From NCBI GenBank assembly GCA_964556565.1, contig CAZKWF010000004.1, positions 1-54,167 on the forward strand: a stretch of 54,167 nt of DNA, in the 5' to 3' direction. A program made the translations under genes and the position numbers. The first letter of the stretch is position 1, and each line of letters starts with the position of its first letter. The stretch is from SOJZ01 sp964556565. Lineage in GTDB: Archaea; Thermoproteota; Bathyarchaeia; Bathyarchaeales; Bathyarchaeaceae. Below, one piece after another: positions 34,495-42,508 of this stretch. The notes under the pieces are model-generated. The model saw only the letters and a program-made list of their open reading frames with translations. It was not told the DNA's origin and searched no databases.

Positions 34495-35598
34495 CTACTT
34501 GTAGGTCCTTATGGGTTCTCCTAGAATTTCTTTATCAAGTTTAACTATGCCTAACCCTGACTTCGTTAAGGGTATGCGTTTGGAAGCGTTCAGTTTCGCG
34601 CCGCCTTCTAACACTGTTTTGTCTTTGAGGAGTATGTCACTGTCAAGGTCGGCGTATTGTACGTTTTTTATTGCAGCTGCAAAGTGTACTCCTGCGGTGA
34701 TGCCTATAGTGGATTCTCCCATACAGCCGATCATGCAGGGCACATCGGCTGCTTCGGCGACGGCGGCTATTTTTCTCGCTTTCAGTATTCCTCCGCTTTT
34801 CATGAGTTTGATGTTGATTAGGTCTGCTGCTTCCATTTTTATGATGTGCATAGCGTCTTGTGGCGAATGGACGCTTTCATCGACCATCACTGGGATAGAA
34901 GAGTTTTTCTTCACTTCGGCTAAGCCTTCGATGTTGTCTGCCTTTACTGGTTGCTCCACGAACTGCACGTTTAAACGTTCAAGCTTTTTCAGAACTTCTA
35001 TGGCTTGACGCACGGTCCAGCCTTGGTTGGCGTCGATTCTAACAGCCACATCAGAGCCAACAGCTTTTCTTACCTCTCGGATTCTTTCAAAATCTTCTTC
35101 AGGGTTTACCCCAGCTTTTGCCTTTAAAGCTCTGAAACCTTTTCTGACCGCCTTGACAGCGTCTCTAGCCATTTCTTTTGGTTCCTTTATACCCAGTGTA
35201 ATGTCGGTTAGAACTTCTTGACGAAATCCTCCGAGGAGCTCGAAGAGCGGTCTCCGAGCAGTCTTTCCCATAATGTCGTGTAAGGCAATGTCTATAGCCG
35301 CCTTTGCACTTGGGTTTTCAGCAACCGTTTGGTCCATGGTTTCCATGATTTGTTCGATTCTTAGCGAGTGCATTCCAATCAGGCGTGGCGCGATTTTATC
35401 TAGGGCTTTCAAAACCGTTTGCGGGGTTTCACGTGTTACTCTCTTGGATGGAGAAGCCTCTCCTACTCCAACGACTTCGTAATCTGTGTATATTCTAACG
35501 ACTATGTTTTGGCTCTCGGTGCTGGTGCTAGGAGCTATTCTGAAGGGTTCATGGTAGCGAAGTACAACGGAAAAAGCCTCTATCCGTTGGATACTCAT
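34495..35598 (-). CDS. Enolase-superfamily dipeptide epimerase-like enzyme
   Basis: A 367-residue member of the muconate-lactonizing/L-Ala-D/L-Glu epimerase branch. Seen are the catalytic KAKAG (residue ~163), the metal-binding DANQGW, EQP and DESVH, and the second base region INIKLMKSGG (K-x-K-type). Product assignment is by family only; possible roles are epimerising dipeptides or converting muconate-type acids. ATG 35598 is the likely start (MSIQRIEAFSV), three codons inside the open frame. Confidence 0.88.
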   Translation of the reverse strand: MSIQRIEAFSVVLRYHEPFRIAPSTSTESQNIVVRIYTDYEVVGVGEASPSKRVTRETPQTVLKALDKIAPRLIGMHSLRIEQIMETMDQTVAENPSAKAAIDIALHDIMGKTARRPLFELLGGFRQEVLTDITLGIKEPKEMARDAVKAVRKGFRALKAKAGVNPEEDFERIREVRKAVGSDVAVRIDANQGWTVRQAIEVLKKLERLNVQFVEQPVKADNIEGLAEVKKNSSIPVMVDESVHSPQDAMHIIKMEAADLINIKLMKSGGILKARKIAAVAEAADVPCMIGCMGESTIGITAGVHFAAAIKNVQYADLDSDILLKDKTVLEGGAKLNASKRIPLTKSGLGIVKLDKEILGEPIRTYK

Positions 35599-35666
35599 GT
35601 CTAGCACCTTGCATATTGTTACTTTATGGTGATGAAAAGATTTGTCATGATAGCTACCTTAAAAAT

Positions 35667-35744
35667 TGGTGGGGCTGCCCGGATTTGAACCGGGGTCCCG
35701 AGAGCCCAAGTCTCAGAGCCTAGACCAAGCTAGCCGACAGCCCC
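35667..35744 (-). tRNA. tRNA-Pro (TGG)
   Basis: Reverse-strand cloverleaf: GGGGCTG/CAGCCCC acceptor, anticodon stem TGAGA/TCTCG with loop CTTGGGC, T arm CCCGG-TTCAAAT-CCGGG, discriminator A, encoded CCA. No intron. Confidence 0.95.
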
Positions 35745-35863
35745 TCACTACGCGGTGCCAAGTGAAACTCAGACCGTAGTATTTTATGAGCGGCGATTTC
35801 TTAATATTTATCTTCCGAACGGTTTAATTTAAACAATCTTAAAGGGTTTAACTGTCTGTTGTG

Positions 35864-35940
35864 GCCTCCGTTGCCTAGTTGGTTAGGGCGTCAGCCTTGT
35901 AAGCTGAAGACCCCGGGTTCGAATCCCGGCGGAGGCTCCA
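35864..35940 (+). tRNA. tRNA-Thr (TGT)
   Basis: Cloverleaf with acceptor GCCTCCG/CGGAGGC, anticodon arm TCAGC-CTTGTAA-GCTGA, T arm CCGGG-TTCGAAT-CCCGG, discriminator T and encoded CCA. No intron. Confidence 0.95.
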
Positions 35941-36034
35941 CTTCTTGTTCTGCATGTGTGAGAACGGAATGTTCCAAATTCGTATTGACAGCGCTCTACA
36001 CGTTCTATAAAAAAAGATTGTGACTTTGGGAAGC

Positions 36035-37051
36035 CTAAGTCTTTCTCCGAGATAGGATCACTGAAGCTATGGAACCGATAGCGGCTATGAGAGCAAATAT
36101 CATGGTGATGATGCCCAAATCAAATGCTCCAAGAGCCGTTTGTTCCCTGATTGTTTCAACATCACTCTCCATGGTACCGAGGGTTTCATTCATGCTTGCT
36201 ATTTTTGTGTTTATGGCGTCAATGTCACTCTGCATTGAGCTCAGCGTTTCTTCTAGCATGTCCGCAATTGTTGCGCTCAATCCTTCGATGTCGTTCTTCA
36301 AGGTTTCGATGTCCGTCTGTAAGGCGTCCAGTCTTTCATGTAGTCCAAGTGCTAGAATCAAATTTCCGTATGTCGATGGATCGTTCCAAACAGCGCCTCG
36401 CGGCCAATAACCATCCGACTTTAGCACATCCATGTCGTAAACCCATATTCTGAGACCGAACGTGTCGCCAGGTAAACCCTTTAACGGGCTGTCTTTCAAG
36501 TCTATTGCAGCCTCGTATTGCACATGCCCACTCGCGTTAGTGATTTCGTTCAATATGCCTGGAACAGGGCTCACGACGGGGCACGTTGTGCCGTCTTGTT
36601 TGAATCCTTCGAACCGGGAAAGAGTTGTGCCAGGTTCTAGGAAGATCCTTCCCTCGTCACTCGGACATTCCGTATATGTCCAAGCGCCATCATGTGCTCC
36701 TGCTGGTTCATCATCAAAGTATATGCCCAATTGTGCTCCGCTATCTGGAAGACATGTTGTGTCATTCTTATCGTCGACAGCGAGGTAAAGATATCTCGCA
36801 TCGTTCATAACGTACAGTGTAACGTTTGACACTATCCCTGTGTCTGCGATGTCTGCAGTCCATGCGTTTTCCCATTCTTCTGGTGAGATGATTCCATCGA
36901 TTGTTGGTGGACTGGTGACCCAAGGCGAGTAGATTTCGAAGCCGGGTGCGTGGGCCTTAGTTGAAACGACAACATAAGCGCTGCTGATCATCAAAATCAG
37001 AGCCAATATTGAGATTTTTTCCAATGCAAACCTCTTTCTGATCATATTCAT
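36035..37051 (-). CDS. Secreted, membrane-anchored surface protein with CBM9/DOMON-like domain
   Basis: Residues 1-33 form a signal peptide (ISILALILMISSAYVVVSTKAHA). Residues ~40-230 resemble the beta-sandwich ligand-binding domain of CBM9-type proteins: PPTIDGIISPEEWENA, YLYLAVDDKND, IYFDDEP and YEAAIDLKD...GLRIWVYD. A heptad coiled coil follows (LHERLDALQTDIETLKNDIEGL ... MNETLGTMESDVETIREQ), and a C-terminal helix with RRKT anchors it. It may bind carbohydrate or heme at the cell surface; ligands cannot be named. Confidence 0.8.
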   Translation of the reverse strand: MNMIRKRFALEKISILALILMISSAYVVVSTKAHAPGFEIYSPWVTSPPTIDGIISPEEWENAWTADIADTGIVSNVTLYVMNDARYLYLAVDDKNDTTCLPDSGAQLGIYFDDEPAGAHDGAWTYTECPSDEGRIFLEPGTTLSRFEGFKQDGTTCPVVSPVPGILNEITNASGHVQYEAAIDLKDSPLKGLPGDTFGLRIWVYDMDVLKSDGYWPRGAVWNDPSTYGNLILALGLHERLDALQTDIETLKNDIEGLSATIADMLEETLSSMQSDIDAINTKIASMNETLGTMESDVETIREQTALGAFDLGIITMIFALIAAIGSIASVILSRRKT

Positions 37052-37354
37052 TTTCTCATTTCTCCGTTTTGTATTCTAAATAGTTGGAAAGAACCGTTAT
37101 GTAGAGGAATCGTTAATAAGATTTTCTTCATTATCCCTCATTTTTCTTTTCTTGAGACCTGCACAAGCGAAAAATCAAATACTTGTCTGTCGCTTGTTCT
37201 TTTTTCAGTTTTTCATTCCTTAAAGTTTTGTTAGTGCCGGGGCGGCTTAAAATTGTTCCATTTACTTCTCTGGACCCCATATGAGAGAAGGTAACCATAC
37301 AAAAAATTGGAGGTCCCAACGAAAAGAAGATTTATTTATTTCTTAATAACTTAT

Positions 37355-37476
37355 GAAGTTTTGAGTGTCGCGATGCCAAGGTCGCACGTACTGCCATCCT
37401 GATCTTGGAAGGACCCCAGGCGGTACGTACGCAGTATGCGTATAACGGGCCTTGGCTTTGTCGCACTCAAAACTTC
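37355..37476 (+). ncRNA. Hairpin RNA candidate with 13-bp perfect terminal stem
   Basis: GAAGTTTTGAGTG (37355-37367) pairs perfectly with CACTCAAAACTTC (37464-37476). Nested inside are GCCAAGG (37375-37381)/CCTTGGC (37450-37456) and ACGTACTGCC (37386-37395)/GGCGGTACGT (37419-37428), plus TCCT/AGGA around a loop. A TATA-like TTTATTTATT (37331-37340) lies ~25 nt before its 5' end on the + strand. The element ends one base from the stop of the AbrB-like gene. It matches no RNA family I know; a small mobile element remnant or 3' regulatory structure is possible. Confidence 0.5.
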
Positions 37477-37477
37477 G

Positions 37478-37642
37478 TCATTCTATCTTGATAGTCACCT
37501 TCTTAAGAAGACAACGGCCCTCATCGTCAATCACCCAAACTACTAAATCTCCCGCTTCGACGCCTAGCTTTCTCCGAACTTCCCAAGGAACTGTGACCAC
37601 GTTATAGGTATGCTGGAGTTTGTAAGGCCCATATGTCTTCAT
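37478..37642 (-). CDS. Short AbrB/SpoVT-type protein
   Basis: From ATG 37642 the product is 54 residues and carries a swapped-hairpin AbrB pattern: YNVVTVPWEVRRKLGVEAGDLVVWVIDDEG. Such proteins bind DNA and are often antitoxin-like, but no toxin lies beside it. The TATA-like CTTATATG lies about 40 nt upstream on the reverse strand. The long frame extending to 38038 crosses repeat sequence and is not a real N-terminus. Confidence 0.75.
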   Translation of the reverse strand: MKTYGPYKLQHTYNVVTVPWEVRRKLGVEAGDLVVWVIDDEGRCLLKKVTIKIE

Positions 37643-37789
37643 GTAAATCGCTTCCGTATTCACAAATTCACGTATTACGTAATAACATATAAGTCTTTTG
37701 GTGTATATATGTGAAAAATCTATACAGGATAAACAGAAAATTACAACAAAACTGTTTCTTTCGAACAAAAACCATAAATCGGTTTTCTT

Positions 37790-37889
37790 CGAATGATTTC
37801 GATAAGCTCTATATGGAAGAAATGAAAGGTCAGGATTGTGCTTCCGTGCAAGCATCAACAAACCACGTCCATTCGAAAGAAATCCGAGA
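37790..37889. repeat. 100-bp direct repeat, copy 1
   Basis: From CGAATGATTTCG to AAATCCGAGA, identical base for base to 38145-38244. It lies upstream of the AbrB-like gene. The unit starts CGAATG and has CATTCG close to its end, a 6-bp inverted pair. No gene is carried. Confidence 0.95.
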
Positions 37890-38144
37890 AAATGTATTCG
37901 ACTTGATGTTAAATACAATCTATTTTTGGTCATAGCGAAGTTGTTCGAATTAACATAATTTGTATTTGGAGTCACAGTAGTGGAAACTTGCCCTATAGTT
38001 TCCTCCTTGTAGATGCCTACGAAGAAGTTTCGAACCACTTAATTATTCCTTGATTAATAAAAATCAATATTTTTAGCTTATTCTTGAAAAATAAAGCAAT
38101 TTTGCGCGTATTCTGCTCTTTCTTCTCAGCGATCTTGATTTTTA
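37890..38144. other. A/T-rich spacer between the 100-bp repeats
   Basis: This 255-bp spacer carries no credible gene. It is very A/T-rich, particularly around 38041-38100, with an inverted TTGATT/AATCAA at about 38050-38068. Confidence 0.5.
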
Positions 38145-38244
38145 CGAATGATTTCGATAAGCTCTATATGGAAGAAATGAAAGGTCAGGATTGTGCTTCC
38201 GTGCAAGCATCAACAAACCACGTCCATTCGAAAGAAATCCGAGA
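38145..38244. repeat. 100-bp direct repeat, copy 2
   Basis: Identical to 37790-37889 over all 100 bases by my reading. It lies in the gene-free stretch that extends to the tRNA-Met gene (38463); 38245-38462 holds nothing I can call. Confidence 0.95.
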
Positions 38245-38462
38245 GATTATATATCTGTAAGCTAAAAATACACATATAAAAATGTTGTTGAGGCAGGTCT
38301 ACGTCATAGAGAGCCGTATATTTTTAGATGGTAGATTAAGACTAGTAAATAACAACCGTACAGTTGCTCTCACATTATGTTGCAGAATGATTCAGACAAG
38401 GTCCTGAAGCTTATAGATCTAGATACAACAAGTCTAATACTGGGTTTGGCGGGTTAGTGAAA

Positions 38463-38570
38463 TGGTGCCGGGGGCGGGATTCGAACTCGCGACTTCTGGG
38501 CGTGGCCCCTTTTGTAACACACACTCCAGATTATGAGTCTGGCGCCCAAACCAGGCTAGGCTACCCCGGC
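38463..38570 (-). tRNA. tRNA-Met (CAT), elongator type, with a variable-loop intron
   Basis: Reverse strand: acceptor GCCGGGG/CCCCGGC, D stem GCC/GGC, anticodon arm CCAGA-CTCATAA-TCTGG, T arm GCGAG-TTCGAAT-CCCGC (one A-C mismatch), discriminator A, encoded CCA. Thirty-five bases (38491-38525) lie between the anticodon and T stems where 4-5 are expected, so an intron of about 30 nt sits in the variable loop. The repeated AGT at both edges leaves the exact cut ambiguous. The sequence fits elongator Met better than tRNA-Ile2. Confidence 0.85.
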
Positions 38571-38632
38571 TATCCATGTCTTCATCAAAATGCAATTGAC
38601 GTAGCAAAGATTTAACTGTTTATGCATAGCGG

Positions 38633-39349
38633 TTATTTGCTTTCCAGCTTCTGAACTGTTCCGACGCGAGTACCCACGTAAACAATATCAGCCATCCCGA
38701 TGAATAATCCTGTTTCAATTACGCCGGGAATCGATTTCAGCTGTGAATCCAGTTCTTTTGGTGCGTTGATAGGTCCGAAGTCGACATCAACAATAAAGTT
38801 GCCATTATCCGTCACAACAGGTCCAACCTTGCCTTTCGCTTCTCGCAAAACGGGTTTCCCGCCCTTCTCTTGCATCTTCAACATAACTGTCGGCAGAGCA
38901 AACGGTAACACCTCAACAGGTACCGCGCAATTCGCCCCTAGTTTCTCTATCAGTTTTGTTTCATCTGCCACTACCACAAATTGCTTTGCGGCTGAGGCAA
39001 CGATTTTTTCTCTTGTTAACGCTCCACCCATACCCTTGATTAGGTTTAGTTGTCTGTCGATTTGATCTGCGCCGTCTATCGCCAAGTTCAACTGTGGGTG
39101 CTCATTCAATGTTGTTATGGGGATGCCACAGTGTCCCGCCAGCATCATGGCTTGATGAGACGTTGGGACTCCTAAAATCTGCAGTTTTCTTTGTTGAATT
39201 CTTTTCCCGATCTCTTGAAGGGCGTAGGCAACCGTGCTACCACTGCCTAATCCAATTGTGAAGCCGTCTTTGATATGTTTCACCGCTTCTAAGGACGCTT
39301 TTTTCTTAGCCGTTTCTCTCCAGCCCACGTTTTCACGCCTCAACTTCAA
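38633..39349 (-). CDS. rpiA: Ribose-5-phosphate isomerase A
   Basis: A 238-residue RpiA: GFTIGLGSGSTVAYAL (phosphate-binding loop), LNLAIDGADQID (with catalytic Asp), MGGALTREKIVASAAKQFVVVADETKL (with the catalytic Lys/Glu region) and PGVIETGLFIGMADIVYVG. It interconverts ribose 5-phosphate and ribulose 5-phosphate. Its start overlaps the end of the next gene upstream by 17 nt. Confidence 0.95.
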   Translation of the reverse strand: MKLRRENVGWRETAKKKASLEAVKHIKDGFTIGLGSGSTVAYALQEIGKRIQQRKLQILGVPTSHQAMMLAGHCGIPITTLNEHPQLNLAIDGADQIDRQLNLIKGMGGALTREKIVASAAKQFVVVADETKLIEKLGANCAVPVEVLPFALPTVMLKMQEKGGKPVLREAKGKVGPVVTDNGNFIVDVDFGPINAPKELDSQLKSIPGVIETGLFIGMADIVYVGTRVGTVQKLESK

Positions 39350-40001
39350 TCTGCCCTAGCCTTTCCAAAACTTTCTCCACCTCGGCTGTAATCTCTTCAA
39401 TTCTTTTCTCAGCCTCAGTTTTGCTTGGACGCGAAGGCCGTTTACGTTCTCTTTTCGTCTTTTTTTCTGGCAGTGTGAGAGTTGGAGCTAGAGTGGGAAT
39501 GGGTGCCTCTTCTACCAGTTCTACTCCGAGGTGTGACCTTACATCCCCAATCTTTTTGTTCAGTTCGTCAAAGCGTTCATTAAACAGTTTAATGAGGTCG
39601 CCTTGCATCGCTTCTAGCTCGTGTAAGGCAACGACTGATTCGTCTCGGGACATCAAGTCTTTGATTCTTAGCATTCTATCTTTGTATCCTTGCGCTAGGA
39701 GGTCTCGCTCTTCTTCGCTTATTTTTCCCTCTACTTGAGCCTCGTAAAGACGACGTATGGCATAACTGAGAATCTCCCTTTCCAGATTCAGCATTTTAAG
39801 TTCTTTCTGCGCCTTTTGAGTTTCATCTGCAGTTACAGTGTGCTCTATTCTCTGTGGCCACCTCTCAGCGACTTCAGGCACTTCCAGCGGTTCTTTCTTT
39901 TTCTTCCCTCCACTTCGCATTGCATAAAATGTGATCAAAGCCACTGAAACTGCTGCTACCGCGAGGATTATGTAGGGCCAAAGCCAGAGATCAAGGGGCA
40001 C
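39333..40001 (-). CDS. Membrane-anchored coiled-coil protein
   Basis: A 222-residue protein with one N-terminal helix (WPYIILAVAAVSVALITFYAM), a basic stop-transfer (RSGGKKKK), then long charged helices (about residues 62-150) and a Pro/Lys-rich linker before a last helix (EAEKRIEEITAEVEKVLERL). The fold suggests a structural or scaffolding role on the inner face of the membrane. Coupled by overlap to rpiA. No family recognised. Confidence 0.7.
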   Translation of the reverse strand: MPLDLWLWPYIILAVAAVSVALITFYAMRSGGKKKKEPLEVPEVAERWPQRIEHTVTADETQKAQKELKMLNLEREILSYAIRRLYEAQVEGKISEEERDLLAQGYKDRMLRIKDLMSRDESVVALHELEAMQGDLIKLFNERFDELNKKIGDVRSHLGVELVEEAPIPTLAPTLTLPEKKTKRERKRPSRPSKTEAEKRIEEITAEVEKVLERLGQIEVEA

Positions 40002-40062
40002 AGCGGTTCCCTCTACAACACATCATGATTTTGTCACGTTACGTATATAAAGTGTGTGAGAG

Positions 40063-40149
40063 TGGAGCCTCGGGCGGGATTTGAGCCCGCGACCTCCGCC
40101 TTTTCGGAACTTTACCAAGGCGATGCCCTACCAACTAGGCCACCGAGGC
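40063..40149 (-). tRNA. tRNA-Thr (GGT) with 11-nt intron at 37/38
   Basis: Reverse strand: GCCTCGG/CCGAGGC acceptor, anticodon stem TCGCC/GGCGG, T arm GCGGG-CTCAAAT-CCCGC, discriminator T, encoded CCA. The loop begins TTGGTA (anticodon 40116-40114) and continues only after an 11-nt insertion (40102-40112), placed at the canonical 37/38 site. Confidence 0.92.
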
Positions 40150-40282
40150 TCTGATAAACATTTTAGGGTTTCTCAGGTGTTTAAAGAGTTTTGTGATACA
40201 TGCGCATGCGCGAGGCTCCCTCTACAGAGAGGGGGAGTTTGGAAATGTTTTATTTTTGGTTCATACCTTAAGAGTAGGTGTG

Positions 40283-40367
40283 GCGGGGGTTTCCAAGCCT
40301 GGTCTAAGGAGCGAGGCTTAGGACCTCGTGGCGAAGGCCTTCGTGGGTTCAAATCCCACCCCCCGCA
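40283..40367 (+). tRNA. tRNA-Leu (TAG)
   Basis: Cloverleaf with acceptor GCGGGGG/CCCCCGC, anticodon arm CGAGG-CTTAGGA-CCTCG, variable arm GGC-GAAG-GCC, T arm GTGGG-TTCAAAT-CCCAC and discriminator A. No intron. Unlike the other tRNAs here the 3' sequence is CCT, not CCA, so the CCA end must be added. Confidence 0.95.
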
Positions 40368-40466
40368 CCTTGGAATTAACCATTTTTGTGTCTGGTCTAT
40401 CAGAGATGAAATAATTTAAATTTCCTTCTCAGCCTCAATATTGAACAATGACTTGAGGTGGTATAA

Positions 40467-40718
40467 TTGGACGAGTTATTGAACATCTACGTGCTGAACC
40501 TACTGATTACACTGGCCATGTTTATCATCCTAGTGTTTCGGGCATGGATAGAACTTAAAAATTACAAGCTCATGTGGAAGGAGATAGAGTGGAAAAGAAC
40601 CTATGAAGTAGTAGGCAGAGTGTTAAGAGCGGAGAAGGACATGTTCACGGGAGTTGATGGCGGAAAAGAGTTGTACGACATCCTTTGTGAAATGTTCAAA
40701 GCGACGGAAAACCAGTAG
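40467..40718 (+). CDS. Small membrane-anchored protein
   Basis: The 83-residue product starts at TTG 40467 with GAGGTGG nearby. It has one N-terminal transmembrane helix (VLNLLITLAMFIILVFRAWI) followed by an amphipathic soluble tail. The segment KEIEWKRTYEVVGRVLRAEKDMF is helical and charged. No family recognised; real by codon context and ribosome site. Confidence 0.6.
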   Translation: MDELLNIYVLNLLITLAMFIILVFRAWIELKNYKLMWKEIEWKRTYEVVGRVLRAEKDMFTGVDGGKELYDILCEMFKATENQ

Positions 40719-40733
40719 GTTTCGCATTAATGC

Positions 40734-42071
40734 TCAAGGAAAATGCCAGTTCACAATCATTTTCTTCGGTACATTAGTTTTTTCTCTTCCATATCGGAGT
40801 ATGGGTTTTGTTAGATGTCTCTGAGACCGTTGGGAAGTGATGTAAAGTCCTTTTTTTAGAACCCGCTTGTTTTTGACAGCCACCTTCTTCAGTCTAGAGG
40901 AGCGAAAGCCACATTTATCGCATCTAAACCCTTTTTCTTTTCCCATAGACTTAATCCGCTTATTGCAGTGAGGACACTTTGGATTGAAGAAAGAGATTTT
41001 GGGAGCAAGCTTTAGAATTCGTATTTTTTCAAGGTTTATTGTGACTGGATGCTTTGAAGAGGCTGGGCGAACACCGCCATAGGCTTCGATGAGGTCTCCA
41101 GCAATTAGCTTTTTAGCAACCTTTCGAAGAGCCCCCGTTGGTTCATATGCCGCGCAATCGACCTCTCCGTTCTCGTCTTTTATTGTGAAAATGACATGTC
41201 CCCCGAGGATAATTTTAGGCTCTCCAACCAAGGCTCCTTGAACAACTACCGGGTTAAATGGTTGTATTTCGCTGATTGAATTAATTCGTCGTAGGTGAGC
41301 GTCGGTTCCATGGTTCGTGCGAAAAATCACCCACCTCTCAACTGGTTCTTGTGAGTGAACTATTTCGTGGGCTTGTTTAACGGCTTCCGGGCGCTCTCCT
41401 CGGATGCCGTAGAGAATTGGGTCTGGGCCTCTTGGCGTTATGAGGATTCGATTTGTTTCCGGGTCTATGTTGTTGAAAGTGAGAGGTGAGGTTTTCTCGT
41501 TCATTTCCCTGACGGATGAGGCTTGTATTCTTCGGGGTGTGCCGCGGTTTTTCAGGGTTCGATATGTTATGACTTCGTACGTGTGGTCTTTTTCCAGCGT
41601 TTCTCCGATTGCGGCTAATCCTCCGATGATGCCTCGTCCATTCTTGAAACCCACTGCTTCGGCTCTGAACATTTTAACAAGCTTCAAGGCTTCCTTCATT
41701 TTCACAACTCCCTGTATCGTCCTCTTAGCGAAAGCTCTAAGCTCGTCTGGTATGTTGTTAAAAAAGAAAACAACTCCTGGATCAGTACCACTGTAGCTTA
41801 GATCCGCATTTTTCTCAACTGTGTCAATTGTGGTTTCCATGATTTCCTCTACGAGTTCTTCGTTGCATCGGATTCGTAGACAGAGGGCACCGTTTCCTCG
41901 TGTTTTCCATGGAACGTTTGGGTTGAGTCGGATGAGGTTGGGGTAGTCGGTGAAGTAGGCACCTATTTGATGCAGTTTCATGACAAGAAGCGCAGCTACA
42001 TAGGTGGTGCACCCCATTTTCGGCGAATCTGTGTCGTCGAACCCTATGTGCATCGTAATCATTGATTTCAA
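40734..42071 (-). CDS. tiaS: tRNA(Ile2) 2-agmatinylcytidine synthetase TiaS
   Basis: TiaS converts C34 of tRNA-Ile2 (CAU) to agmatidine with ATP and agmatine, so that it reads AUA. The N-terminal TCKD-type kinase-like domain starts HIGFDDTDSPKMGCTTYVA. A ferredoxin-like part, an OB-fold domain (AGDLIEAYGGVRPASS) and a C-terminal zinc ribbon (CPHCNKR / CDKCGF) follow. The length (445 residues) is as expected. ATG at 42062 or 42053 are alternative starts. Confidence 0.95.
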   Translation of the reverse strand: MKSMITMHIGFDDTDSPKMGCTTYVAALLVMKLHQIGAYFTDYPNLIRLNPNVPWKTRGNGALCLRIRCNEELVEEIMETTIDTVEKNADLSYSGTDPGVVFFFNNIPDELRAFAKRTIQGVVKMKEALKLVKMFRAEAVGFKNGRGIIGGLAAIGETLEKDHTYEVITYRTLKNRGTPRRIQASSVREMNEKTSPLTFNNIDPETNRILITPRGPDPILYGIRGERPEAVKQAHEIVHSQEPVERWVIFRTNHGTDAHLRRINSISEIQPFNPVVVQGALVGEPKIILGGHVIFTIKDENGEVDCAAYEPTGALRKVAKKLIAGDLIEAYGGVRPASSKHPVTINLEKIRILKLAPKISFFNPKCPHCNKRIKSMGKEKGFRCDKCGFRSSRLKKVAVKNKRVLKKGLYITSQRSQRHLTKPILRYGREKTNVPKKMIVNWHFP

Positions 42072-42177
42072 CTCAGCGTTTACCCTGAAAGAACAGTGAG
42101 TAATAAGAACTTTGAGCTATGAAAACCGTTTCTTCGGTCGATTAAGTATAAAGGAAAAAAGGAGGATGGTGGTGAAA

Positions 42178-42417
42178 CTACGCTTTTTCTTCAATCACAA
42201 TCATCGTCAAGGTGGATCGAACCTTGTCTAATCGGCGCACGTGCCATGTCACTGTCTCTTTGAGTTTATCCATCGTATCAGCTGTAATCTTTGCTACGAC
42301 GTCGTAGACGCCGTAGACCGCGTTGGCTTCTACTACGCCTTTGACTTTTCTGAGTGAATTGAGAACCTCGGTTTCTGCGCCTATCTCAGTGTTTATCAAC
42401 ACGAAAGCGGTTGGCAT
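42178..42417 (-). CDS. Stand-alone Lrp/AsnC ligand-binding domain
   Basis: A 79-residue RAM (AsnC_trans_reg) domain without the usual N-terminal HTH: TAFVLINTEIGAETEVLNSLRKVKGVVEANAVYGVYDVVAKI. Such stand-alone domains bind amino acids and oligomerise with, or modulate, full Lrp-type regulators. The gene is apparently single. Confidence 0.9.
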   Translation of the reverse strand: MPTAFVLINTEIGAETEVLNSLRKVKGVVEANAVYGVYDVVAKITADTMDKLKETVTWHVRRLDKVRSTLTMIVIEEKA

Positions 42418-42508
42418 ATTTAATCCTCCATGGCTTTATGATTAGTTTGTACCCTAAAATATTTTTGCTTACTAAATGGTTATTTCCTTTAGCAAACTAT
42501 AGAAAGAT

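Noticed and set aside
37643..38038. Long reverse-strand extension of the AbrB-like frame
   Set aside because: It crosses the 100-bp repeat and A/T-rich sequence, has no normal composition, and a TATA-like box lies just before the internal ATG 37642.
38463..38570. tRNA-Ile2 (CAT) as substrate of TiaS
   Set aside because: Acceptor GCCGGGG and the rest of the body fit archaeal elongator tRNA-Met better.
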